Shown here: positions 20,005 to 29,300 of the stretch, piece after piece
Layout: every line of letters starts with the position of its first letter
Numbering within the stretch: position 1 is the first letter of the stretch
Assembly: GCA_030697205.1 (NCBI GenBank)
Contig: JAUYQP010000042.1
Coordinates: 62,001-126,000 of the forward strand
DNA from: Mycobacteriales bacterium
GTDB lineage: Bacteria; Actinomycetota; Actinomycetes; Mycobacteriales; SCTD01
DNA length: 64,000 nucleotides
Direction of reading: 5' to 3'
Translations under genes and position numbers: made by a program
Notes under the pieces: model-generated
What the model was told of the DNA's origin: nothing
What the model saw: the letters and a program-made list of their open reading frames with translations, nothing else
Database searches by the model: none

Positions 20005-21613
20005 GCACGACCCGCCCCTCGTCCCAGACCGGCTCGTCGGACTCGTAGACCTCACCGGAGGACCCGAAGACGAGGAAGCGGTCGAAGCCGCGGGCGAACC
20101 ACCGGTCGTGGGTGACCGCGAGCACCGTGCCGTCGAAGGACTCGAGGCCCTCCTCGAGCGCCTCCGCGGAGGCGAGGTCGAGGTTGTCGGTCGGCTCGTC
20201 GAGCAGCAGCAGCGTGCAGCCGGACCGCTCGAGCAGCAGCACCTGGAAGCGCGCCTGCTGGCCGCCCGACAGCGTCTCGAACCGCTGGTCGGCCTGGCCG
20301 TGGAGCTCGTAGCGGCGCAGCACCCCGATGGCCGCGCCCCGCTCGAGGCCCCGGCGGGCGTCGTCGCCGCGGTGCAGCACCTCGACGAGCGACTTCCCGT
20401 GCAGCTCAGGCTGGTCGTGGGTCTGCGCGAACCACCCCGGCACGACCCGCGCGCCGAGCCGCACCCAGCCGGTGTGGGCGACCGGCTGCTCGGCGAGCAG
20501 CCGCAGGAAGTGCGACTTGCCGGAGCCGTTGGACCCCAGCACGGCCACGCGCTCGCCGTAGAACACCTCGAGGTCGAAGGGCTTCATCAGGCCGGTCAGC
20601 TCGAGCCGCTCCGCGGTGACCGCACGCACCCCGGTGCGCCCGCCCCGCAGCCGCATCGAGACCTTCTGGTCGACGACCTGTTCGGGCGGCGGACCGGCCT
20701 CGACGAACTTCTCGAAGCGGGTCTGCATCGCGTGGTAGCGCGACGCCATGTCGGGGCTGATCTTGGCCTGCTCGCGCAGCGTGATGACCAGCTTGCGCAG
20801 CCGCTCGTGCTCCTCGTCCCAGCGCTTGTGCAGCTCCTCGAGCCGCTCGCGCCGCGCGGTCCGCGCCTCGTAGTAGGTCGCGAAGCCGCCGCCGTGGACC
20901 CACGCACCGTGGGCCTCGATCGTGACGATCCGGTCGGCGACATTGGCGAGCAGCTCACGGTCGTGGCTGACGAACAGCACCGTCTTCGGTGACTCCGCGA
21001 TCGCGGCCTCGAGCCAGCGCTTGCCCGGCACGTCGAGGTAGTTGTCGGGCTCGTCGAGCAGCAGCACCTGGTCCGGCCCGCGGAGCAGCGCCTCGAGGGC
21101 GAGCCGCTTCTGCTCACCCCCCGAGAGCGTGTGGAGCTTGCGGTACTGGCTCTTCTCGTAGGGCATCCCGAGCGCGGCCATCGTGCACACGTCCCAGGTG
21201 ACCTCGGCGTCGTAGCCGTGCGCGTCGCCCCAGTCCGACAGCGCCGTCGCGTAGCGCATCTGCGTCTTCTCGTCGTCGTGCTCCATCATCGCGAGCTCGG
21301 CGGCCTCCAGCGCCCGCCCGGCGTCGCGGATCCCCGGCGCGGCCAGGTCCAGCAGCAGGTCGCGCACCTCGCTGTCGTCGCGGATCGAGCCGATGAACTG
21401 CCGCATCACCCCGAGCCCGCCGTCGCGCGCGACCGCGCCGTCCGCCGGCTTCAGGTCCCCCGCGATGATCCGCAGCAGCGTCGTCTTGCCCGTCCCGTTG
21501 GCCCCGACCAGCGCGGTCTTCGCGCCCTCACCGACGCGGAAGCTGACATCGCTGAACAGCACCCTGCCGTCGGGCAGGACCTGGCTCAACCGCTGGCAGT
21601 CGACGTACCCCAT
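19994..21613 (-). CDS. ABC-F family ATPase (ribosome-associated translation factor type)
   Basis: 539-aa soluble protein with two ATP-binding cassettes and no membrane domain, the ABC-F layout. The first cassette has GANGTGKT (37-44), LSGGEQKRLALEALLRGP and LLLDEPDNYLD. The second has GSNGSGKSH, LSGGQQARFQVLL and LLLDEPTDNLD. A charged linker (ARTARRERLEELHKRWDEEH) lies between them. Members act on ribosomes as EttA-like regulators or antibiotic-protection factors. The non-consensus His after GSNGSGKS and DEPDNYLD in cassette one are family variants. The ATG at 21613 has a closely spaced GGAGGG. Resistance versus housekeeping function cannot be told. Confidence 0.9.
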   Translation of the reverse strand: MGYVDCQRLSQVLPDGRVLFSDVSFRVGEGAKTALVGANGTGKTTLLRIIAGDLKPADGAVARDGGLGVMRQFIGSIRDDSEVRDLLLDLAAPGIRDAGRALEAAELAMMEHDDEKTQMRYATALSDWGDAHGYDAEVTWDVCTMAALGMPYEKSQYRKLHTLSGGEQKRLALEALLRGPDQVLLLDEPDNYLDVPGKRWLEAAIAESPKTVLFVSHDRELLANVADRIVTIEAHGAWVHGGGFATYYEARTARRERLEELHKRWDEEHERLRKLVITLREQAKISPDMASRYHAMQTRFEKFVEAGPPPEQVVDQKVSMRLRGGRTGVRAVTAERLELTGLMKPFDLEVFYGERVAVLGSNGSGKSHFLRLLAEQPVAHTGWVRLGARVVPGWFAQTHDQPELHGKSLVEVLHRGDDARRGLERGAAIGVLRRYELHGQADQRFETLSGGQQARFQVLLLERSGCTLLLLDEPTDNLDLASAEALEEGLESFDGTVLAVTHDRWFARGFDRFLVFGSSGEVYESDEPVWDEGRVVRAR

Positions 21614-21672
21614 GCCCTCCAGTGTGGGGGCGCAGTCCACCGACTTCAGGAGTACGACGCAGGCGCGTCCAA

Positions 21673-23253
21673 TCAGCGGGCGACGACGAGGACGCCGTGG
21701 TGGCCGGTCGCGCCGTCCGGTCGCTGGGCGCGCCTGCTCGCGTCCTGCACGACCCCGGTCCGGTCCGTGGCGCGCACCTTCAGCACGTGCTGGCCGGGCG
21801 CGAGCTCGACGGTGGCGCGCCACTGCCGCCAGGCGTCCTGCGACAGCGCGCCGCCGAGGTCGGCCTCGGTCCAGTCGCCGTCGTCGACGCTCACCTCGAC
21901 CTTGACGACCCCGCGCTTCGGACCAGGCGCCCAGGCGACTCCCGCCACGACGACGCTGCCGGCCGCGACGGTCGAGCTGTCGCGGGGGACGTCGATGCGG
22001 GAGGCGAGCTTGACCGGCCCGAGCTTCGACCAGCCGCGCGGGACCCAGAAGCCGTCGAAGCCCTCCCAGGTCGTCAGCTCGATCGCCTGCAGCCACTTGG
22101 TCGCCGAGACGTAGCCGTAGAGCCCCGGCACGACGAGCCGCGCCGGGAAGCCGTTGAGCTGCGGGAGCGGCTCGCCGTTCATGCCGAGGGCCACCATCGC
22201 GGGCCGGCCGTCGAGAGCGACCTCGGTCGGGAAGCCGGCGGTGAAGTCGTCGACGGAGCGGCCGACCACCTGGCCCGCTCCGCGCTGGACGCCCGCTATC
22301 TCGAGCAGGTCCTTGAGCAGCACGCCCTGCCAGCGCGCGTTGCCGACGAGCTCGCCACCGACCTCGTTGCTGACGCACTGCATCGTGATGTCGGCCTCGA
22401 ACTGCGGCATCGCCAGGAGCTCGTCGTAGGTCAGCGACAGCGGGCGGTCGACCATGCCGGTGATGCCGAGCGACCAGGTCTCGGGGTCGATGGCGGGGAC
22501 GACCAGCGCGGTGTCGATGCGGTAGAAGTCGCGGTTGGGCGTGAAGAGCGGCGAGATGCCGGGAACGTCGACGGTCGAGCCGAGCACGTCACCGGGAGCG
22601 GGCCGCACCGGCGGGCGCAGGACGCGCAGCGCGCGGATCCGGTCCACGTCGACGCGGCCGTCCAGCCACTGCGCGACGGTGCCGCCGACGGTGGCGACGG
22701 CGATGACGACGCTGCTGCGCAGGATGAAGGCGCGGCGCGACCAGGTGGGCGCGGCCTCGGGTCGCGGGTCGGGTGCCCGCCAGGGCACGCGTCCCATGAG
22801 GGCGCGCAGCAGCACGATCCCCACGACGACGGTGAGCGCCGCGGCGCAGAGGCCGCCGGCGCTGGTCGTGCCGGCCTTCGCGAGCTGGGCGACCAGCGCG
22901 ACGGCTCCGAGCAGCGCGACCGCGGCCTCGCCCTCCCGGGGGTGCAGGCGGGCGAGCATCCCGGCCAGCGCCGCCAGGCCGGCGATGACGACCGCGATGG
23001 TGACGAGCAGGATCGGCTTGTCGGCGGTGCCGAAGGCCTCGATCCCGCCGTCGCGCAGGGCGGGCGGCGCGAGCCGGATGACGGTGTCGCCCACGGCCAC
23101 GAGCGGCGGAGCGGCGCCTGGGACGACGCGACCGGCGACCTCGCCGACCACCAGCGCCCCCAGCCCAGCGGCGATGCCGGCGAGCGCAGCGGCCCGCGCA
23201 GGGAGCGGCGGCTGTACGGCTGTCGTCGTACGCCCTGTCGTGACTGTCGTCAT
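21673..23253 (-). CDS. Membrane-bound molybdopterin oxidoreductase (sulfite oxidase family)
   Basis: 526 aa. The N-terminal part has four hydrophobic spans at about 20-45, 80-100, 108-128 and 132-152, then a twin-arginine-like WSRRAFILRSS followed by a fifth hydrophobic stretch (about 176-196). The rest is the sulfite-oxidase fold: the Mo-pterin domain with the metal-ligand cysteine C293 in DITMQCVSNEVGG, WQGVLLKDLLEIAG and LNGFPARLVVPGLYGYVSATKW. The C-terminal Mo-co dimerisation/Ig-like domain ends near VLKVRATDRTG. The oxidoreductase domain probably faces outside. Substrate may be sulfite, methionine sulfoxide or another oxyanion; no haem-binding motif is seen. Confidence 0.9.
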   Translation of the reverse strand: MTTVTTGRTTTAVQPPLPARAAALAGIAAGLGALVVGEVAGRVVPGAAPPLVAVGDTVIRLAPPALRDGGIEAFGTADKPILLVTIAVVIAGLAALAGMLARLHPREGEAAVALLGAVALVAQLAKAGTTSAGGLCAAALTVVVGIVLLRALMGRVPWRAPDPRPEAAPTWSRRAFILRSSVVIAVATVGGTVAQWLDGRVDVDRIRALRVLRPPVRPAPGDVLGSTVDVPGISPLFTPNRDFYRIDTALVVPAIDPETWSLGITGMVDRPLSLTYDELLAMPQFEADITMQCVSNEVGGELVGNARWQGVLLKDLLEIAGVQRGAGQVVGRSVDDFTAGFPTEVALDGRPAMVALGMNGEPLPQLNGFPARLVVPGLYGYVSATKWLQAIELTTWEGFDGFWVPRGWSKLGPVKLASRIDVPRDSSTVAAGSVVVAGVAWAPGPKRGVVKVEVSVDDGDWTEADLGGALSQDAWRQWRATVELAPGQHVLKVRATDRTGVVQDASRRAQRPDGATGHHGVLVVAR

Positions 23254-23344
23254 GCCCCACCCCCGTCCTGGTCCGCTCCCAGTGTCGGGTGCCGCTCCTG
23301 GGTGTTCGTCCCCGGAGCCGTGACGGATCGGTGACGTCGGCCGG

Positions 23345-24811
23345 TCAGTCCGCGAGGCAGGTGGGGCGCAGGCCCTGCGGGGCGATCCAGGCGCCGAAGG
23401 CGACGCGGGCCACCATCACGCACCGGGTCGTCGGTCCCGACAGGTCGAGCGGCGGTGCGAGGCCGCCGAGCCGCTCGCCGCGCAGGGAACGCAGGACCTC
23501 CACGAGGGCTGCCCGTGTCGCCCGCGCCCCGTCGAGCTCCGCGACCGCCCGCTCGAGCAGCAGGGCGGCGACCCACGTGCGGGCTTCGGGAGCCCCGAGG
23601 TCGAGGTCCGCACCGACGCGGTGGAACCGGGCCGCCGCGCCGTCACGGACGACGTGGGGGAAGACGCTCTGCACGGCGTACCAGCCGGCTGTCTCGGGCT
23701 CATCGGCCAGTTCCTCAGCGAGGTCGTGCTGCACCACGACCTGCTGCGGCTGGAAGTTCTGCCGCTCGAACTCCAGGGCGAACGAGGCCGCCTGCTGCCA
23801 GGCCATCTGCAGCGCGACGACGTCGGTGCCGGCGGCCTTCATCCGCTGCACCACGGGCCCGTAGTTGGTCTCGCTGATGCCCACGCGCTGCACGAAGGTC
23901 CCGCGCAGGCCGTAGGCCTCACCCCGTCCGTCCTCCACGCCCTCCTGGAGGGTGTCGCAGGCGGTGCCGTCGATACAGACCACGGCCGCGTCGCGGTCGT
24001 CCGCGCTGGCCGCCTCGCCGAGGACGGCCAGCATGCCCTCGGCCAGCTCGTCGACGAGGGCGCCTTGAGCGAAAGCGAGTCGGTTGGTCCGCCAGTCGGC
24101 AGTGCCGAGGTCGCCGCCGACCAGCGGCACGCCGTGCTCGGCCAGCAGTGTGGCGCCCGCGTCGGGCGAGAGGCGGTTGAGGACGCTGCCGACGACGGCG
24201 ACGACGCCCGCGTCCACCAGCTCCTGTGCGGCCCGCCGGCGGTCGCCCTGGTCGACGGAGGCGTCGCGCACGAGGAGCTCCACCCGTCGACCGTCTACCC
24301 CGCCAGCGCGGTTGACGTCAGCGACCCACGCGCGCAGCAGCGCCACCGGGACGGCCCCGTCGCTGTCACCCGGGACCGGCCCGCTCGGCGCCCCCGGGAC
24401 GTCCCCGATGAACCCGAGCCGCAGCACGGACGTGTCCCTGGCGGGTCGCGTCGCGTCGGTCGGCACCGGCGTCGGGGACGCACCGGGTGCTGTCGCGGCC
24501 GGCTGCGGCTCGTCCGTCGGGGTGGCGGTCGCGGTGGCCGTGGCCGAAGGGGTCCCGGACGCGGCCGGCTCCGCGGAGGTCGCCGTCGGGTCGGGGGACG
24601 CGGCCACCAGCCCTTGCTCGCCGGCGCCACCGCCCGAGACGAGGACCGTCGCACCCAGCACCACCGCGGCCGCGGTCACGGCCGCCGCCGCAGCACGCAG
24701 CTGCGTCCGCCGCCGCGCCCTGCCCAGCACGGCGCCCACCCGGTCACCCGGCGCGGGCGGTCCCCCGGAGGCCAGTCCCTCGAGCCGCCTGCGCAGCCAG
24801 TCCTCGCTCAT
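23345..24811 (-). CDS. Membrane-tethered periplasmic-binding-fold protein coupled to a sigma factor gene
   Basis: 488 aa: a cytoplasmic N-terminus of about 38 residues (EDWLRRRLEGLAS...VLGRARRR), one membrane helix (about 39-58), a Ser/Thr/Pro/Ala linker, then a Peripla_BP_6 domain from about 130 (VLRLGFIGDVPG) with VGSVLNRLSPDAGATLL and VGISETNYGPVVQRMKAAG. It is not a lipoprotein and has no permease or ATPase neighbours. Its ATG overlaps the stop of the upstream SigE-like sigma gene (ATGA). That is the position usually held by an anti-sigma factor, and the N-terminal architecture is similar. A ligand-sensing anti-sigma role is an inference; ordinary transport binding protein is the alternative. 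Confidence 0.7.
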   Translation of the reverse strand: MSEDWLRRRLEGLASGGPPAPGDRVGAVLGRARRRTQLRAAAAAVTAAAVVLGATVLVSGGGAGEQGLVAASPDPTATSAEPAASGTPSATATATATPTDEPQPAATAPGASPTPVPTDATRPARDTSVLRLGFIGDVPGAPSGPVPGDSDGAVPVALLRAWVADVNRAGGVDGRRVELLVRDASVDQGDRRRAAQELVDAGVVAVVGSVLNRLSPDAGATLLAEHGVPLVGGDLGTADWRTNRLAFAQGALVDELAEGMLAVLGEAASADDRDAAVVCIDGTACDTLQEGVEDGRGEAYGLRGTFVQRVGISETNYGPVVQRMKAAGTDVVALQMAWQQAASFALEFERQNFQPQQVVVQHDLAEELADEPETAGWYAVQSVFPHVVRDGAAARFHRVGADLDLGAPEARTWVAALLLERAVAELDGARATRAALVEVLRSLRGERLGGLAPPLDLSGPTTRCVMVARVAFGAWIAPQGLRPTCLAD

Positions 24812-25353
24812 GCCGGTCCCTCCACGAGCGGCGCGTCGGCCGTCTCTCCGAGCAGCTCGCGCAGCCGGGTGAGCGCCCGCGACGTGCTGCTCTTGACGGT
24901 GCCGACCGCGCAGCCCAGCACTGCGGCGGTGTCGGCCTCGGACAGGTCGTCGAAGTAGCGCAGCACCACGACCGCGCGCTGCCGGGGCGGCAGCTCGCAC
25001 AGCGCGGCAGCGAGGACGGCCTGGTCGTCGACGCGCAACAGCCCGCCGTCGACCGGAGTCTCCGGCAGGACCTCGGTCGGCCGCTCGCCGTGCCACCGGC
25101 GCCGCCACCGGCGGGTCGACAGCCGCGCCATGGTGCGTCGTGCGTAGGCCTCCGCGGCCTGCGGGTCGCGCAGCGACGACCAGTGGTTCCACGTGATCGC
25201 GAGCGCCGACTGGAGCAGGTCCTCGGCCGCTCACCAGTCGCCGGTGAGCAGGTAGGCGCTGCGCTGCATGGCCTGCCCTCTCTCGTCGACGAGCAGCCGG
25301 AAGCGGTCGTGCGCGGCACTGCGCTCGTCCACGTGGCTGACCCCCTTCGGCAT
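24808..25353 (-). pseudogene. SigE-like ECF sigma factor interrupted by an in-frame TGA
   Basis: The frame from ATG 25353 (or GTG 25332, which has AAGGGGG eight bases upstream) reads as a SigE-family ECF sigma factor of 181 codons with one internal stop. Region 2 begins HDRFRLLVDERGQAMQRSAY and continues LLTGDW. Codon 41 is TGA (25231-25233), after which AAEDLLQSALAITWNHW continues in frame. Region 4 is complete: LPPRQRAVVVLRYFDDLSEA then AAVLGCAVGTVKSSTSRALT. Everything except codon 41 looks intact. Re-initiation at ATG 25131 would yield a region-4-only protein. It may be a recent pseudogene, an error in the read, or a readthrough site. Confidence 0.72.
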
Positions 25354-25363
25354 ACAGGAGGCC

Positions 25364-26254
25364 CTAGGCCCCGCTGGAGGTTCCCTGCGTGCGCAGGTTC
25401 CTCGTGACGGCCTGCCGCGCGAGCAGCTCCTCGTCGGGCGGGTAGCCGACCTGCTCGAGCGACAGCCCGTGCGGGGCCGCCACCGCGATATCCTGCGCCC
25501 GGGCGCCGGTGTCGAGCAGCGCCGCCATCCACGCCGGCTCGCGCCGCCTCTCGCCGACCGCGAGGAAGCCGCCGACGAGCGAGCGCACCATCGAGTGGCA
25601 GAAGGCGTCGGCCTGCACCGTCATGACCAGCACGTCCTCGCGCCGCCACTCGAGCCCGAGGATCTCGCGGATCGTCGTCGCGCCCTCGCGCTTCTTGCAG
25701 TACGCCGCGAAGTCGTGCTCGCCGAGCAGACCGGTGGCCGCCTCCTCCATCGCGGCCAGGTCGAGCGGCCGCGGCCAGGCGAGGGTGTCGTGGCGGCGCA
25801 GCGGGTCGACCTGCTCCGGCCCGTCGCTCACCTGGTAGCGGTAGGTCCGGCTCACCGCCGAGAAGCGGGCGTCGAAGCCCGCAGGAGCATCAGAGGTACG
25901 ACGCACGCGCACGTCCTCGGGGAGCAGCCCGTTGAGCCGGCGCAGCAACCGCGGGTCGTGGGCGACCGGCTCGGGGAGGTCGACGTGCGCGACCTGACCC
26001 CGGGCGTGCACGCCCGCGTCGGTGCGGCCGGCCACCTGCACCCGCGGTGCGTCGCCTCGCACCAGCACCGCGAGCGTGTCCTGGACGACGCCCTGCACGG
26101 TGCGCCGGTCGGTCTGCTGCGCCCAGCCCGCGAAGGAGGTCCCGTCGTACGCCAGGTCGATCCGCACCCTGACGAGCCCCTCGGCCACGGCGTGCTCCCG
26201 CGCCCGCTCGAGCGGTGTCGGGGCCCACGGCGCGTCCACGCTGCTCCTCGTCAC
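25364..26254 (-). CDS. truA: tRNA pseudouridine synthase A
   Basis: Makes pseudouridine at tRNA positions 38-40; 296 aa. The catalytic aspartate is D79 in VAGRTDAGVHARGQ. RIDLAYDGTSFAGWAQQ near the N-terminus, YRYQVSDGPE and the C-terminal MVRSLVGGFLAVG are typical. The GTG at 26254 gives the longest product; GTG 26239, preceded by AGGAG four bases upstream, is also plausible and would remove five residues. In actinobacteria truA usually follows rplQ; here a 4.9-kb stretch with the intein-bearing helicase and Uma2 genes intervenes. The sigma gene starts 10 bp downstream. Confidence 0.95.
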   Translation of the reverse strand: MTRSSVDAPWAPTPLERAREHAVAEGLVRVRIDLAYDGTSFAGWAQQTDRRTVQGVVQDTLAVLVRGDAPRVQVAGRTDAGVHARGQVAHVDLPEPVAHDPRLLRRLNGLLPEDVRVRRTSDAPAGFDARFSAVSRTYRYQVSDGPEQVDPLRRHDTLAWPRPLDLAAMEEAATGLLGEHDFAAYCKKREGATTIREILGLEWRREDVLVMTVQADAFCHSMVRSLVGGFLAVGERRREPAWMAALLDTGARAQDIAVAAPHGLSLEQVGYPPDEELLARQAVTRNLRTQGTSSGA

Positions 26255-26340
26255 GACCGCCGGTGTGCGGGTCCACCACGGTAGCGGGGGCTGTCGGGCG
26301 CCGGTCCTAGTCTGTCGCGGGAGCCCGAGGCGGAGGTCGG

Positions 26341-29300
26341 ATGCAGGTCACGTTGCGCACGCCCTGGCCCGAGTGGTTGCTGCGCTGCACCGACGACGAC
26401 CTGATCGCGGTCTGCGGGGGCGGATCGGTCGCCCGGGGCGCGCTCTACGCCAAGAAGCAGGCCGTGCGGACCCTGGTCTGCGACGACGACGCGCTCGAGG
26501 CGGTCGTGTCGGGCAGCGGCGGCCGGGCCTACGAGACGCTGGTGACCGGCGACGTCTACGACGGTGAGGTCGAGGTCGGCGGCGAGTGCAGCTGCCCCAT
26601 CGGGATCGACTGCAAGCACGTCGTCGCGGTCGTGCTCACGGCCCGCCGGCTCGCCCGGGCCGCCGGTCAGGCTGCATCGCCCGCCCTGTCGGTCGTGCGC
26701 GAGTGGGAGGCCCGCCTGGCCCCGCTGCTCGGCCCTCCCGACGCCGAGCCGGAGAGCGCACCCGTCGGGCTGCAGCTCGAGCTCGTGTCCGCCACCCCGT
26801 CCCGCCACGACGCGACTGCGGGCACGCCCCGGCTCAGGCTGCGCGCGGTCGTCCCCGGCAAGAACGGTCGCTGGGTGCGGACCGGCGCCACCTGGCGCGA
26901 CGTCGACAACCGCTGGAGCGGGCTCGCCGTCGGGCCGGACCAGCGCGAGGTGCTGCGGGCGTTCCTCACCACGCAGCGCAGCCGGCAGAGCTCGACCTTC
27001 TACGGCTACGGCTACGGCGACACCTCGGTCCACCTCGACGAGCTCGGACCGACCGCCTGGGCGCTGATCGACCGGGCCGTGCAGACCGGCATCGCGCTGC
27101 TCACCACGGCGGCGGACCGCAAGGTCGAGCTGGCCGCACCGGCCACCGTCGTCGTCGACGCCGGCCGTCGCGGAGGCGACCTCGCGCTGATGCCCGTCGC
27201 GCGGCTCGTCGACGGGCCCGACGTGGCGCTCGACGACCTGGTCCTCGTCGGCGCGCCCGCCCACGGCGCGTTCCGCGTCGACGCGGAGGCGTTGCTGCTG
27301 CTGCCCTTCACCGCACCGCTCGCACCGGCCGCCGACGCCCTCGCCCGGGGCGGCACGGTCACGGTGCCGGAGTCCGACGTCCCCGACTTCCTGCAGCGCT
27401 TCTACCCCGCGCTGCGACGCCGCGCCGCGCTGGTCTCGCTCGACGGCAGCGTCGAGCTGCCCGAGGTGCGCCCGCCGCACCTGGTCCTGCAGGTGGCCTT
27501 CGAGCCGGGCCACCGCACCGTGCTCGGCTGGTGCGTCGGCTACCCGAGCGGTGACCAGGTGACCCTGGTCCGCGGCGCCGACCAGACCGTCACCCGCGAC
27601 CTCGTCGCCGAGCGCGCGCTCGTCGCCGGCCTGCCCGACCTGCCCGGGGTCGACCGCGACCCCTTCGGCCACGCCCGCCTCGTCGCGGAGACCGTGCTCG
27701 AGGGCATGGCGACAGCCCGCTTCGTCCGCGACACCCTGCCGCTGATCCGCGCGCTCGACGGCGTGGTCGTGGAGGTGACCGGCGAGCCCGCGAGCTACGG
27801 CGAGAGCTCCGAGCCGCCGCGGATCACGGTGTCGACGAAGGACAGCGACCAGACCGACTGGTTCGACCTGCAGGTGAGCGTGTCCGTCGCGGACGAGGAC
27901 GTGCCCGTCGCCGACCTGCTCGCCGCGATCGCCCACGGCCAGGAGGAGCTGCTGCTCCCGAGCGGCACGTGGTTCGGCCTCGACCGGCCCGAGCTCGTCG
28001 CGCTGCGCCGCGTCGTCGAGGAGGCCCGAGCACTCACCGACCGCGAGTCGACCGGGCTGCGCCTCACGCCCTTCCACGCCGGCCTGTGGGAGGAGCTCGT
28101 CGGCCTCGGCGTCGTCGAGCACCAGAGCGCCCGCTGGAGCGCGACCGTCGGGGGCCTGCTCGCCCTCGAGACCCTGCCGACGCCACCGCCGCCCGCGGGG
28201 CTCCAGGCCACCCTGCGGCCCTACCAGCTGGAGGGCTACCACTGGCTCTCGCTGCTCTGGGACCACCAGCTCGGCGGGATCCTCGCCGACGACATGGGAC
28301 TGGGGAAGGGACTAGCGCACGGGACTCGGGTGCTCGTCCCCGGTGGGTGGACCAAGGTCGAGGACCTGCAGCCCGGTCACCAGGTGATCGGCCGTGACGG
28401 CGCGGCGCACACGGTGACCGGGGTCTACGACAGGGGTCTGCTGCCGACCTTCCGGGTCCGCTTCAACGACGGTGCCAGCGTGGTCGTAGACGGCGAGCAT
28501 CTCTGGGCCGTCCAGCACGTCCAGAACGGGCACCGTCATCCTGACGACTGGACGGTCGTCGAGACGCAGGCCCTGGCGACCGACCTCGTCGACGGCGCGG
28601 GCAACCGGAAGTGGCGCATCCCGGTCGTCGCGCCGGTGCAGCACCCGCACGCAGAGCTGCCGCTGGACCCGTACCTGCTGGGCGTGCTTCTCGGCGACGG
28701 CTGCCTCCGGCAGAGCACGCCGATGGTGTCCACCGCAGACGTGGAGCTGCTCGACCTCCTCCAGCCCCTACTGCCCGCACCCGTACGCCCCGTTCACGCG
28801 AGCGCCTACGACTACCGCTTGAGCGGGTGCGGACCTGACCACCGCAATCCGCTGACCTCAGCGCTGCGGGACCTCGGGCTGTGGGGACTCGGGAGCCACC
28901 ACAAGTTCGTCCCTGACACCTACCTGCATGCTGCTGCCGACCAGCGACTCGCCCTGCTTCAGGGCCTCATGGACACCGACGGGTCGGCCGGACCCAACAG
29001 CACCAACGAGTTCGGCAGCGTGAGCCAGGACCTCGCCGACGCCGTCGCGCACCTGACCGAGTCCCTCGGCGGCATCGTCCGACGCGGGAGCCGGGTCCTC
29101 CCGGACGGATCGCACGCCTACCGGGTCAACGTGAAGCTGACGATCTGCCCGTTCCGCCTTCCCCGCAAGGCCGCTCGATGGGTGGCTCCGACGAAGTACC
29201 CACCGGGACGCATCATCAGCGCGATCGAACCCGCGGGCCCCGCACCGGTGACCTGCATCGCCGTCGACGCCCCTGACAAGCTGTTCGTGACTGAGCACCA

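Noticed and set aside
25231-25233. Selenocysteine or other recoding at the TGA of the sigma gene
   Set aside because: The residue falls in a region 2 helix where no Cys or Sec function is known, and no convincing downstream SECIS-like stem was seen; nonsense mutation or read error is simpler.
26251-28266. A minus-strand open frame of about 670 codons inside the SNF2 gene
   Set aside because: Antisense to the SWIM-SNF2 coding sequence, with composition typical of shadows.
28309-28311. Missing N-terminal Cys/Ser taken as evidence that the intein is dead
   Set aside because: Class 3 inteins naturally lack this nucleophile, and the replacement WCT residues are all present.
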